A stretch of 64,000 nt of DNA, taken from Brevibacterium sp. RIT 803 (GTDB lineage Bacteria; Actinomycetota; Actinomycetes; Actinomycetales; Brevibacteriaceae). The notes under the pieces are model-generated. The model did not search any database and had not been told where the DNA came from. It worked only from the letters and a program-made list of their open reading frames with translations. The stretch is from positions 1,116,001 through 1,180,000 of the forward strand of contig NZ_JAFEMW010000001.1 of NCBI RefSeq assembly GCF_016892625.1. The letters run 5' to 3'. The position numbers and the translations under genes are program-made. Below are positions 24,798 through 32,672 of this stretch, in pieces (the stretch's first letter is position 1; each line of letters begins with the position of its first letter).

Positions 24798-25458
24798 GGA
24801 TGACGACCTGCGCCAGATTCTTCGCATCCAGTTTGATGCGCAGGTTTCTGGCATGGGACTTCACTGTATAGACGCTGACGACCTGTTGTTCGGCGATCTC
24901 CGAGTAGTCCATCCCCTCACAGATCTGCCGGAGCAGGAGCTTCTCGCTCGGAGTCAGAGCCGGCACCGCGCTCGAACCATCAGCGGCGATATCGCCGCTG
25001 ATCATGATGTCCTCTGCCAAGGACCGCAGCAGGGCCGGAGACTCACCTGCGACTGCCGCTCGCGCGACGCGAACGAGTTCGGCGTCGGTAGCGGATTTGT
25101 TCACCGCCGCTATCGCACCGGCCTCGAGAGCACGTGTGATTCCCGGCCCGGGCGAGACAGTGGTCAGCACAACGATCGTCGCCTCTGGGTCGAGACACAT
25201 GATCTCCCGGGCCGCATCCACTCCGCTCATCCCCGGATGCATGTTGACATCCATCAGGACGAGGTCCGGGCGATGACGATCGAACGCTTCGACGGCGTCT
25301 TCACCGGAGTGCTGAGGTTCGAGAACTGAGAACCCTCCGTCATCGAATAGAGCTGCCGCCACGGCCCTCGTCGTCCACGAATCGTCGTCGACGACGAGCA
25401 CGACGATTCGATCGTCTGCTGGTGAGCTGTCGATCTCCGACCCGGCCGAGCCGCTCAT
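24763..25458 (-). CDS. NarL/LuxR-type response regulator
   Basis: The 231-residue protein has an N-terminal receiver with VVDDDSW (acidic pocket) and LVLMDVNMHPG (phospho-acceptor Asp). The switch Thr is in VVLTTVSPGPG and the conserved Lys in AAVNKSATD. The C-terminal LuxR helix-turn-helix begins LTPSEKLLLRQICEGMDYSE and contains VYTVKSHARNLRIKL. The N-terminal 15 residues are an acidic tail. ATG 25458 overlaps the kinase stop by four bases, so the two are co-translated. The HTH starts LTPSEK rather than the more usual LTxRE, a modest deviation. Targets are unknown. Confidence 0.92.
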   Translation of the reverse strand: MSGSAGSEIDSSPADDRIVVLVVDDDSWTTRAVAAALFDDGGFSVLEPQHSGEDAVEAFDRHRPDLVLMDVNMHPGMSGVDAAREIMCLDPEATIVVLTTVSPGPGITRALEAGAIAAVNKSATDAELVRVARAAVAGESPALLRSLAEDIMISGDIAADGSSAVPALTPSEKLLLRQICEGMDYSEIAEQQVVSVYTVKSHARNLRIKLDAKNLAQVVIRAIQYKFYVPE

Positions 25459-26753
25459 ACTCTCTGGCTCTTCGTCGCTGATACGTCGCGCTCGGCTTTC
25501 GCTTCAAGACCCGCGGAAGGATCCGCAGCGGTGAAATCGTCGCGGACACAGACAGCGTCGGCCTCGCCCCCATCGGCCGAGTCGTTGAATCGCAGCGGCT
25601 GGGAGACTTCGACGACGACGCGGCCCTGGGGATTCGATCCCGTGGTGCATGCCCCGCCCAGGGCCTGAGCCCGCCGACTGAGAGATCGAGGCGGACGCGT
25701 CAACGACGCCGCCGCCTCGTTCTCCGTGCGGAATCGCAGGACGGCCGCGTCAGATCCCTCACGATCCACGTTGACGGTCAGACTCGACTCGGTCCCCGGC
25801 AGCGAGTGTCGGATGACGTTCGTCGCCAGTTCTCGCATGATTGCGGTAAAATGTGCGCCAAGCACCGGGGATGCGTATCGGGGCAGAGTACCGACGCTGA
25901 GCGTCAACGCCACACCGCCGGCGGCACAGCCGTTCTCAATGGACGTGGCCAGTGCTTTCGCCTCGGCCTGCAGCCGAATCCTGGGCTGCCGCTCGTCTCC
26001 TTCACTGAGTTGTGTGACGAGTTGCCGCAGGCGCTTCGACGCCTCGGTGTTGACCAGCGACAGCTCGGCGAGCTGACGGTTGGTGCCGAGATCCCGCGAC
26101 CCTCTGGCCAGTGCTTTGATGATTGCGCCCTCTGTTGCAAGTGAGTTCGAGATGGTGTCGTGCATATCGCTGGTGAAGCGTGCACGCAACGACTCCACCG
26201 CCTGCTGATGTTCCACGGCGGCGCGCTCCCGGCGATGGATTTCGCGTTGGATCCTCAGCTCGACGATTCCAGCAGCCAAGCCGATCAGTGAGTACGTGAC
26301 CCAGCCGTACCCCAAGTCGATGAACCCTGCAATGCCACCGTCGTAGGCTGCCAGCTCGGTGCAGGTGATGAGATAGGCAACCAGTCCCACGGTGGCGATG
26401 GCTGAGCCGACCCACCGCCGCTGGCTGAACAGCACCGCCGTGGCGAAGATGAGCGACTCGGGGAACATGTTCTCCAGGTCGGGGTAGGGCACGACGAAGA
26501 CGAGGCTCAGCCCGGTCGAGACGAAGACCGTCGCCAAAGGGAAGAACGGGGAGAGGACGAGCAGAGCATAGGCACAGACGAGGAGGACCATGTAGCGAGG
26601 CTCTGCGATCTCGAACGATCCGGGAATCAGCACGGTCAGCCCCATGATGAGGGCGAGGAGCCGCATGGGCAGATCCACGAAGCGCGGTCCACGGAATACG
26701 AGCCACAATCTGTTGAGCGCACTCATGGTGCCGTCGTCTGCCGCTGATGCCAT
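25455..26753 (-). CDS. NarL/DesK-type sensor histidine kinase
   Basis: The protein has 432 residues from ATG 26753. A membrane module of five to six helices spans about residues 20-165. The dimerisation/phospho-acceptor helix is RFTSDMHDTISNSLATEG, with the phosphorylated His. A short HATPase domain with ELATNVIRHSL as the N box follows. The very short extracytoplasmic loops imply sensing within or near the membrane. The G boxes are reduced, as often in this subfamily. A later ATG, nine codons downstream, is also possible. Neither start has a strong ribosome site. It phosphorylates the regulator encoded just downstream, with which it overlaps by four bases. Confidence 0.88.
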   Translation of the reverse strand: MASAADDGTMSALNRLWLVFRGPRFVDLPMRLLALIMGLTVLIPGSFEIAEPRYMVLLVCAYALLVLSPFFPLATVFVSTGLSLVFVVPYPDLENMFPESLIFATAVLFSQRRWVGSAIATVGLVAYLITCTELAAYDGGIAGFIDLGYGWVTYSLIGLAAGIVELRIQREIHRRERAAVEHQQAVESLRARFTSDMHDTISNSLATEGAIIKALARGSRDLGTNRQLAELSLVNTEASKRLRQLVTQLSEGDERQPRIRLQAEAKALATSIENGCAAGGVALTLSVGTLPRYASPVLGAHFTAIMRELATNVIRHSLPGTESSLTVNVDREGSDAAVLRFRTENEAAASLTRPPRSLSRRAQALGGACTTGSNPQGRVVVEVSQPLRFNDSADGGEADAVCVRDDFTAADPSAGLEAKAERDVSATKSQRV

Positions 26754-27100
26754 GGAATCTATTGTGCTATACCCGCGTCCCTGCCGAAGCAGTCGGATCT
26801 CATACTTACGTGCGATGCCCGATTGCGGCAAGCAGGATAGCGTTGCAACAGCACTCCCCGCAGCAGCACACCCCTCGTGAAGACCCGGACCATCCCCATG
26901 GAAGCGGTGACATCGTCGCGTCCCTATGGAAGCGGTGGCATCACCCCTCCTCTTGGACCTGGCGATATCACCGCCCTTTGAGCACCACTCTCACCCTGCT
27001 CCACAACGACTGACGGCGGCGTATCGACCGTGCATGAGGTCGATACGCCGCCGTCAGAATCCGCGAACGCTGCCCCGCGAGCGGGGCCGGGTTCGAACTG
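26754..27100. other. Non-coding stretch between histidine kinase and gabT
   Basis: These 347 bases carry no credible gene. They hold a direct repeat (ATGGAAGCGGTG at 26898 and 26926, 28 bases apart, flanked by GACATC/GGCATC) and the long hairpin annotated at 27010-27057. The kinase promoter should lie at the left side, where TATAGC and TAGATT are visible on the minus strand just before the start. Confidence 0.5.
27010..27057 (-). terminator. 20-bp perfect-stem hairpin downstream of gabT
   Basis: A perfect 20-bp inverted repeat (27010-27029 with 27038-27057) encloses an 8-base loop, GTGCATGA. It starts 44 bases after the gabT stop codon on the minus strand. No T-run follows, as is common for actinobacterial terminators. 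The stem is longer than needed for termination, so mRNA stabilisation is also possible. Confidence 0.75.
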
Positions 27101-28465
27101 TCAGGCCACGGAAGCGGCAACTGCCTCTTCGATGACGTCGAAGGCATCACCCAGGAGTTCATCGGAGATCGTCAGCGGGGGCAGGAAGCGCAGGATATTG
27201 CCGAAGGTTCCCGTAGTGAGCACGAGGACCCCGTTCTTCGCGCAGTAGTCGGCGATCTTCTTGACCAGGTCAGGGTTCGGATCGATCGAGTCGTGCTGGA
27301 CGAATTCGGCAGCGATCATGGCGCCGCGGCCGCGGATGTCACCAACCTCCGGGTGCTTGCTCTGCAGCTGGGTGAGGCGGTCGGTGACGACTTCGCCGAT
27401 GTGAGCGGCGTTCTCAACGAGTCCGTCTTCCTCGTAGGAGGCGATGGCGCCGAGCGCTGCCGCACAGGCAACAGGGTTGCCGCCGTAGGTCCCGCCGAGG
27501 CGACCCGGTCCGACCGAGTCCATGATCTCCGCGCGACCGGTCACGGCCGAGAGCGGCAGACCGCCGGCGATGCCCTTCGCAGTGGTGATGATATCGGGGA
27601 CGATGTCTTCCCACTCGGAGGCGAACATCTTGCCAGTGCGGGCGAAGCCGGCCTGAACCTCGTCGGCGACGAAGACGATGCCCTTCTCCTTCGCGAACTC
27701 AACCAGCGCAGGCAGGAAGCCCTCGGCGGGGACGATGAAGCCGCCCTCACCCTGGATGGGCTCGATGACGATCGCAGCGACACTGTCAGCGCCGATCTGC
27801 TTCTCGATCATGGTGATGACGCGCTTGGCCGCTTCCTCGCCGCTGACCTTGGTGCCTGCAGCATCGTTGTCGCGGTAGGGGTAGGACATGGGTGCGCGGT
27901 AGACCTCACCGGCGAACGGGCCGAAGCCGGCCTTGTAGGGAGTGGCCTTCGCCGTCATCGACATGGTCAGGTTGGTACGGCCGTGGTAGGCGTGGTCGAA
28001 GACGACGACGGCGTCGCGACCGGTGTGGGCACGGGCGATCTTGACGGCGTTCTCGACAGCCTCGGCGCCGGAGTTGAGCAGGATGGAGCGCTTCTCGTGA
28101 TCACCCGGAGTCAGACGGTTGAGCGCCTCGGCGACCTCGACGTAACCCTCATAGGGGTTGACCATGAAGCAGGTGTGGGTGAAGGACTGGAGCTGCTCGG
28201 TGGCGGCCTTGACCACGCGGGGGTTCGAGTTGCCCGCCGTCGTCACGGCGATGCCGGCTCCCAGGTCGATGATCTGGTTGCCATCGACGTCTTTGAGGAT
28301 TCCGCCACCGGCGGCCACAACATAGGCGGGCAGGCTCGAGCCGACTCCCGGTGCCACTGCCGACTTGCGTCGTTCCTCGATCTCACGGGACTTGGGCCCG
28401 GGGATCTCGGTGACGAGTTTACGTTCCTGCGGCAGAGCTTCGCCGCCAATTTCCAAAGCTGTCAT
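27101..28465 (-). CDS. gabT: 4-aminobutyrate--2-oxoglutarate transaminase
   Basis: This class III aminotransferase of 454 residues converts GABA and 2-oxoglutarate to succinate semialdehyde and glutamate. Visible features are the PLP phosphate site NSGAEAVENAVKIAR, DHAYHGRTNLTMSMT, and the cofactor Asp in VFVADEVQAGFARTGKMF. The Schiff-base Lys297 is in TTAKGIAGGLPLSA, and GGTYGGNPVACAAAL lies beyond it. The length is normal. The gene stands alone; no succinate-semialdehyde dehydrogenase is adjacent. A TAATCT -10 seven bases before ATG 28465 suggests a leaderless message. Other omega-aminotransferases resemble it, but the YHGRTNLTM and GGLPLSAVTG segments favour GabT. Confidence 0.92.
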   Translation of the reverse strand: MTALEIGGEALPQERKLVTEIPGPKSREIEERRKSAVAPGVGSSLPAYVVAAGGGILKDVDGNQIIDLGAGIAVTTAGNSNPRVVKAATEQLQSFTHTCFMVNPYEGYVEVAEALNRLTPGDHEKRSILLNSGAEAVENAVKIARAHTGRDAVVVFDHAYHGRTNLTMSMTAKATPYKAGFGPFAGEVYRAPMSYPYRDNDAAGTKVSGEEAAKRVITMIEKQIGADSVAAIVIEPIQGEGGFIVPAEGFLPALVEFAKEKGIVFVADEVQAGFARTGKMFASEWEDIVPDIITTAKGIAGGLPLSAVTGRAEIMDSVGPGRLGGTYGGNPVACAAALGAIASYEEDGLVENAAHIGEVVTDRLTQLQSKHPEVGDIRGRGAMIAAEFVQHDSIDPNPDLVKKIADYCAKNGVLVLTTGTFGNILRFLPPLTISDELLGDAFDVIEEAVAASVA

Positions 28466-28472
28466 AACGAGA

Positions 28473-28478
28473 AGATTA
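28473..28478 (-). promoter_or_regulatory. -10 element TAATCT of a leaderless gabT transcript
   Basis: TAATCT is separated by seven bases (TCTCGTT) from the gabT ATG, and there is no purine-rich ribosome site. Transcription is therefore expected to begin at the start codon. Confidence 0.5.
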
Positions 28479-28672
28479 GAGCCTTTCGACGGTTCTTGTC
28501 ACTTACCGTCCGCAGGCTGGTCAGATCACGCCTATCGCAGATCCAGACGGTGCGAAATCCGTTGCCGTCGGTACAACTCGAAAACCGTGCAGAATACGCT
28601 CACAGGGCGCTTCAGCACGAGCTTGAGAGTCAGGCCGGAGAGCCGTCGATGCGGATTCGCTCGCCGATTCGA

Positions 28673-28702
28673 CTGCTTCCGCTGCTTCCGCTGCTTCCGC
28701 TG
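28673..28702. repeat. 9-bp tandem repeat (CTGCTTCCG)3
   Basis: Three exact copies of CTGCTTCCG followed by a partial CTG lie just after the ygfZ stop codon, in the gap upstream of gabT. They are non-coding and of the kind made by replication slippage. Confidence 0.75.
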
Positions 28703-28712
28703 AGGGAGGAAA

Positions 28713-29849
28713 TCAGCGTTGCTGATTCCGCATGTCGGTGTCCTTGTTGCGTCCCGGAAGTTCGATGTCATGGTCGCGCACGGGCGCGACGATCGTCTCC
28801 TGGGCTCCGGCCACACGGGGTGCGTCATCGCCCAGATCGAAGCTGAGTTCAGCCTCGGCGGAGAGATTGCGCTTGATCACGGCCAGGCCGATCGGACCGA
28901 GTTCCCAGTGCAGCGCGACCGAGGTCAGCTGGCCCACGGACCGTTCGGACCCGCGGACCTCAGCGAGCACCTCGGCGCCGGACTCGGGCTGGATGTGCCC
29001 GGATCCGTCGAGGTGGACGAAGACGAGCCGGCGAGGCGGCTGGCCCAGGTTGTGCACGCGGGCCACGGCCTCCTGACCGCGGTAGCAGCCCTTGGCCAGG
29101 TGCACCGAGGTGCGCAGCAGGTCGAGTTCGCCGACGAGCGACTTGTGGTCGATCTCGTTCGTGCCCGGACGCCAGGCGGCGATCCGCACGGCTTCCCAGG
29201 CGTCGAACCCGGCCATGGTGAATTCGCTCGCCGAGGTGGCCTGCAGGTCCGTGCGCGCGATGATACCGATGACGAACTGGGTCTCGAGCCCGGGGTGGTC
29301 CTCCCCCGCCACCTCGAGTCCGAGATCGACCTGCGCGTACGAGGCCGAGCCGGTCCCGATGTGCGGCCAAGGATCGGACCACAGTTGGGTCACGGGCAGG
29401 GTGTCGGGGAGCTTCACGACGGCGCCGATGCATTGGAACTCATCGCTGACGTCATCGATCGTCACTCGCATCATGAAGACCATCTTGCGGAGGAATTCGA
29501 GAGTCTCGTCGGTGCGCAGCTCACTGATCGCCCACAGCGATTCGCCATCGTCGACAAGCTTCAGCCAGCCTTCGATGCGGCCGTTCGGGTCAAGGACGAG
29601 AGTCTCTGTGGACACTCCCGGGGCCAGGGTATCGAGTTTCTGCGTGGTGATGGAGTTCAGCCAGGTAAGGCGATCGGCTCCGCTCAGACGCAGGATTCGC
29701 AGGTGGGGCAGATCGACGATCGCGCCCTTTTCGAGCAGTGCCCGCTGCTCGCGCAGCGGCGAACCGTAGTGGGCCGGGGTGTGCTCGAGTCCTTCGCCGC
29801 CGAATACCGCGGTGGAGCTCAGTGGGCGATTCAGCGATGAGGCAGTCAT
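28713..29849 (-). CDS. ygfZ: Folate-binding protein YgfZ/GcvT family
   Basis: The 378-residue protein carries the YgfZ signature KGCYRGQEAVARVHN, including the conserved Cys. The N-terminal GcvT-like fold has LPHLRILRLSGADRLTWLNS. YgfZ/IBA57 proteins bind folate and support assembly or repair of certain Fe-S enzymes. ATG 29849 lies one base after the stop of the FABP gene, so the two are coupled. A TTG reading starting nine bases earlier is less likely. YgfZ next to an FABP/nitrobindin gene is a recurrent actinobacterial arrangement. Confidence 0.9.
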   Translation of the reverse strand: MTASSLNRPLSSTAVFGGEGLEHTPAHYGSPLREQRALLEKGAIVDLPHLRILRLSGADRLTWLNSITTQKLDTLAPGVSTETLVLDPNGRIEGWLKLVDDGESLWAISELRTDETLEFLRKMVFMMRVTIDDVSDEFQCIGAVVKLPDTLPVTQLWSDPWPHIGTGSASYAQVDLGLEVAGEDHPGLETQFVIGIIARTDLQATSASEFTMAGFDAWEAVRIAAWRPGTNEIDHKSLVGELDLLRTSVHLAKGCYRGQEAVARVHNLGQPPRRLVFVHLDGSGHIQPESGAEVLAEVRGSERSVGQLTSVALHWELGPIGLAVIKRNLSAEAELSFDLGDDAPRVAGAQETIVAPVRDHDIELPGRNKDTDMRNQQR

Positions 29850-29850
29850 A

Positions 29851-30450
29851 TCAGGCAATCTTCTTCAGTCGGGCTGAGGAGTGGGTGGCGAGTTCGTGGC
29901 CCAGTGCGGCCATGTCCCAGGCCCACATGAGCTCCCCGCCGACAAGGCCGTACATGCGGGTCGAGGCCGTGTACTCCTTCGCAGTCTTGGTCCGGGCGAC
30001 GACATCGGTGGAGAGGTCGATGCGCGGTCCCTTGACGTGGCCTGCGTAGAGCTCCATCACGCCGTGCGGGTGGACGATCTCAGCTTCGATCTCGAATCCG
30101 TCATCATTCGTGCGCAGAGTGTCGACGGCGGCCGCCGAGGTGAAGCTGGGCTCTTCGGTGGGCACGAGCATTCCCGGGCCCACGTCACCGGCATCGCGCG
30201 GACGCACCAGCTGCCAGATGCCTGTCTCCAGAGTCAGCGTCGAGTCCAGTTCGCCGTCCTCGGTCAGCAGCCACGCATGCGCGGTGTACTGCAGGAACGG
30301 CGTTCCCGGGTGGGCGATGAATTCGACGCGCTGCCCGAACTGCTTCTCGGGGGTGTCCGCGTAGCCGACGACTCCGACGCCTTCCCACGAACCGATCAGC
30401 CAGGACAGGGGAACGAGCTCGGGGTGAACCGAGGAATCAAGTTCGATCAT
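29851..30450 (-). CDS. FABP / nitrobindin-like heme-binding protein
   Basis: The protein has 199 residues. LSWLIGSWEGVGV contains the G-x-W-x-G-x-G motif of bacterial nitrobindins and DUF1794 beta-barrels. Later strands read EYTASTRMYGLVGGELMWAWDMAA. Homologues form a 10-strand barrel that binds ferric heme and can react with NO or peroxynitrite. I do not see the axial His as clearly as the barrel motifs, so heme binding is inferred from family. It is cytosolic. It follows a 38-residue membrane-protein gene by five bases and precedes ygfZ by one base, forming a compact three-gene operon. Confidence 0.87.
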   Translation of the reverse strand: MIELDSSVHPELVPLSWLIGSWEGVGVVGYADTPEKQFGQRVEFIAHPGTPFLQYTAHAWLLTEDGELDSTLTLETGIWQLVRPRDAGDVGPGMLVPTEEPSFTSAAAVDTLRTNDDGFEIEAEIVHPHGVMELYAGHVKGPRIDLSTDVVARTKTAKEYTASTRMYGLVGGELMWAWDMAALGHELATHSSARLKKIA

Positions 30451-30455
30451 TGAGT

Positions 30456-30572
30456 TCAGCGATTGTCTTTGAACAGCGCCGTGACGACCTTGACTCCGAC
30501 GCCCAGGGCGCCGAGTGCGGCAATGCCGACGAGACTGGAGAAGACGATTTCGAGAGCGACAAGGTTATCCAT
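30456..30572 (-). CDS. 38-residue single-span membrane protein
   Basis: The translated product is MDNLVALEIVFSSLVGIA, then ALGALGVGVKVVTALFKDNR. It has one hydrophobic helix at about residues 7-32 and a basic/polar C-terminal tail. The stop lies five bases before the FABP start, so the gene heads the FABP-ygfZ operon. It has no usable Shine-Dalgarno: GGGAG is only one base from the ATG. A TAGACT -10 lies exactly six bases upstream, which fits leaderless translation. Codon use with GC-rich third positions supports it as real. I do not recognise a named family, so function is unknown. Confidence 0.65.
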   Translation of the reverse strand: MDNLVALEIVFSSLVGIAALGALGVGVKVVTALFKDNR

Positions 30573-30578
30573 GCTCCC

Positions 30579-30584
30579 AGTCTA
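30579..30584 (-). promoter_or_regulatory. -10 element TAGACT of the smORF-FABP-ygfZ operon
   Basis: TAGACT is six bases upstream of the small gene's ATG, giving a leaderless transcript. No convincing -35 is seen. Confidence 0.5.
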
Positions 30585-30700
30585 CATTTCCCGTCTGCGG
30601 TATGCGCACTCAGTCCGAGCTCTGAGCACCGATACAGCACGACTCTGGCCACGGCATCAACGCCGAGTCGCACTCACAGTGTCGGACCTCATAGCCGAAC

Positions 30701-31504
30701 TCAGAAGGCGATGCGCTCCAGCGAATAGACGACGACACCGCCGAGGGCGATGGGAGCGGCCCCGAGCGCGAGCTGAACGGCAAAGCTGCGGGCCTTCTCC
30801 ACGTTCTTCTTCAACTCGATGTTCTGGGAGAGTTCAAGGCTCACGGCTTGGTACTTGCTGTGGGCGATGAGTCCGAGCATACGGTCGACGCCGGCGACCA
30901 ACAGCCCCATGATGCCGCCGAGGACGAGAGATACAGGCACGCTGATGGCGTCCTTGAAGATGAGGACCGAAAGGATCCCGGCGACCGCCACCGGCATCGC
31001 AATCGCCAGCGGAGACGTATATATCGCGGGCCAGGGCAGGGCTGTCATGCACCCGGCGACGATGAGCGAAACGAGGCCGACGACGATGGCCTCCTTGTCG
31101 CCGGGCACGGTGATCGCCGCGACCCAGGTGCTTGCGGACAGGACGATGACCACGCCGGCAACTTGGGCTGAGACGTTGGCAACGGCATCAGAGGCACCCA
31201 TTCCGCGGGTGAGATTCTGCACGAAGGTCCAGAGCAGGCCGAGACCCGCCAGGACAGGAAGCCAGTCAAGATAGGGTGCTGCGTCGTCGCGGAACGCTGC
31301 GAGCAGCCCCGCCACGCCGAAGAGGCCGAGCATGATCGACGTCGCGCGAGGCTGCGGTGAGTCCGTCAGTCGCGGCCAGCCGTAGGCGACACCGAAGACG
31401 ATGAGCCCGGTCGCCAGCAGGAACAAGGTGTAGCCCCAGTACACGGAGGCACTGAGGGCCAGCGCCAAGGCCAGCGCGACAACTACTCGAATCCATCTGA
31501 TCAC
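30701..31504 (-). CDS. Polytopic membrane protein of unknown function
   Basis: The protein has 267 residues from GTG 31504 and 8-9 predicted hydrophobic helices. A cytoplasmic C-terminal region contains HSKYQAVSLELSQNIELKKNV, possibly amphipathic, followed by one or two more helices. I do not recognise a family. The start is uncertain because no ribosome site is visible; a longer reading begins at 31588. It is transcribed towards the small-protein/FABP/ygfZ operon with a gap of about 130 bases. Small residues dominate the helices and there are few charges, so it looks more like a scaffold or permease than an enzyme. Confidence 0.7.
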   Translation of the reverse strand: MIRWIRVVVALALALALSASVYWGYTLFLLATGLIVFGVAYGWPRLTDSPQPRATSIMLGLFGVAGLLAAFRDDAAPYLDWLPVLAGLGLLWTFVQNLTRGMGASDAVANVSAQVAGVVIVLSASTWVAAITVPGDKEAIVVGLVSLIVAGCMTALPWPAIYTSPLAIAMPVAVAGILSVLIFKDAISVPVSLVLGGIMGLLVAGVDRMLGLIAHSKYQAVSLELSQNIELKKNVEKARSFAVQLALGAAPIALGGVVVYSLERIAF

Positions 31505-31691
31505 AGCACTATCGTGCCCTATTCGCCCGAGGCGACGCGATTTGGGCCAGTGTCGGCGATCCCCGCCGACGTCACCGGCACCGCTCACCGTCTGTCCTTG
31601 CGGGCATCTGCTGAGTCACAGCCGACCCTGTTCACTCCTGACGCAGCGACCTACGCTGATGCGAACCTGCTCACTTCTGATGGAGAGTCTC

Positions 31692-32507
31692 ATGACCAAT
31701 GTGCTGACAACAGGCAAGTGCACCGCCGACGAATACGAGCTCAGCTGCGGAACTGGAACCGATCTGGGCACACAGCAGCACACCCTCCTATCGGCACTCC
31801 TCGACCCGACGACGCGTTCGGTGCTGAGGTCGCTTCAGCCGAAGGAGAACGCAAGGTATCTGGAGGTCGGAGCCGGAAACGGCTCCGTCGCCGACATGAT
31901 GGCAGCAGACTTCGGCGGCAGCGTCGTGGCCGTCGACAAGGACGTGACGCACCTGGTTGCGTCGCCGGGTGTCGACGTCGTCCGTCACAATGTCCACAAC
32001 GGCGTCCCCATCGGGCCGTTCGACCTCATCCATGCGCGCCTGGTCCTCGCCCACCTGCCTGCCCGGAGACGGGTCTTCGCCCAGCTCGTCGAGCAGTTGA
32101 CTCCAGGAGGATGGCTCGTCATCGCAGATGTCGGTGTCGCCGCGGAACTGCTCGTGGCACCGGAGGAATCCGACCACGCGGTATGGCGGAGATACACCCA
32201 CGCGGCGTATCAACGGTTCGGCCCGGAAGTCGACTGCGACTACGGCTGGGCCGACCGGACCGAGGTCGAGATGTTCGGAGCCGGGCTCGCGGATGTCGCC
32301 GCGCAGCACCTCGTTCCCCTGGCCCGCGGCGGTGGCCCCTGGGCGAGCTACCATCTGAACCTCAGCCTGCAGAATGAGCAAGGTCTCCTCGCCACAGGCC
32401 TCCGTCGCGACGACCTGGACCGCTACCGCACCATGCTGACCGACCCCGAGTTCCGTGCGCGCTTCTTCTCACTGACGTACACGACAGGGCGCAAACCGAC
32501 CGCATGA
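31692..32507 (+). CDS. Class I SAM-dependent methyltransferase
   Basis: The 271-residue protein has the Rossmann methyltransferase core. Motif I is YLEVGAGNGSVADMMA, the acidic end of strand 2 is VVAVDKD, motif II is FDLIHARLVLAHLP, and motif III is LTPGGWLVIAD. The rest of the C-terminus is a lid typical of small-molecule methyltransferases. ATG 31692 has GGAGA seven bases upstream. A similar enzyme is encoded at 37669-38598 on the other strand, and the two are probably distant paralogues. The substrate is unknown. Confidence 0.85.
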   Translation: MTNVLTTGKCTADEYELSCGTGTDLGTQQHTLLSALLDPTTRSVLRSLQPKENARYLEVGAGNGSVADMMAADFGGSVVAVDKDVTHLVASPGVDVVRHNVHNGVPIGPFDLIHARLVLAHLPARRRVFAQLVEQLTPGGWLVIADVGVAAELLVAPEESDHAVWRRYTHAAYQRFGPEVDCDYGWADRTEVEMFGAGLADVAAQHLVPLARGGGPWASYHLNLSLQNEQGLLATGLRRDDLDRYRTMLTDPEFRARFFSLTYTTGRKPTA

Positions 32508-32619
32508 CCGGCGTCCTCCGCCTTCCCCTGAGGTCTGTTCTCTCCTGTCACCCGTTGACCCTTCCCCTGTGACCTGCTGCCCTCCACTAGGTGTCGGTAA
32601 AGCAGCTGGGCACCCTCGG

Positions 32620-32625
32620 TATACT
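32620..32625 (+). promoter_or_regulatory. -10 element TATACT upstream of glnR
   Basis: TATACT is a near-consensus -10 located 48 bases before the glnR start, in the gap after the methyltransferase gene. The -35 region is not obvious. It probably drives glnR-mshD and perhaps ppk. Confidence 0.45.
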
Positions 32626-32672
32626 TTTCTCAGGCTGCTACTTCAGCGGCCGAGCCGAGTCCGAGGAGGTGG

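Noticed and set aside
24510-24854. Minus-strand open frame across the pucR/response-regulator gap
   Set aside because: It overlaps the response-regulator 3' end in another frame and lacks any motif or ribosome site. The sequence there is explained by the 47-bp duplication.
27293-28846. 517-codon open frame on the plus strand
   Set aside because: It is antisense to gabT. The GC-rich third positions of the real gene keep the opposite frame open. No family motif or ribosome site is present.
28719-29840. 373-codon plus-strand frame
   Set aside because: It is fully antisense to ygfZ, which has clear family motifs. The composition is Arg/His/Gly-rich and typical of shadow frames.
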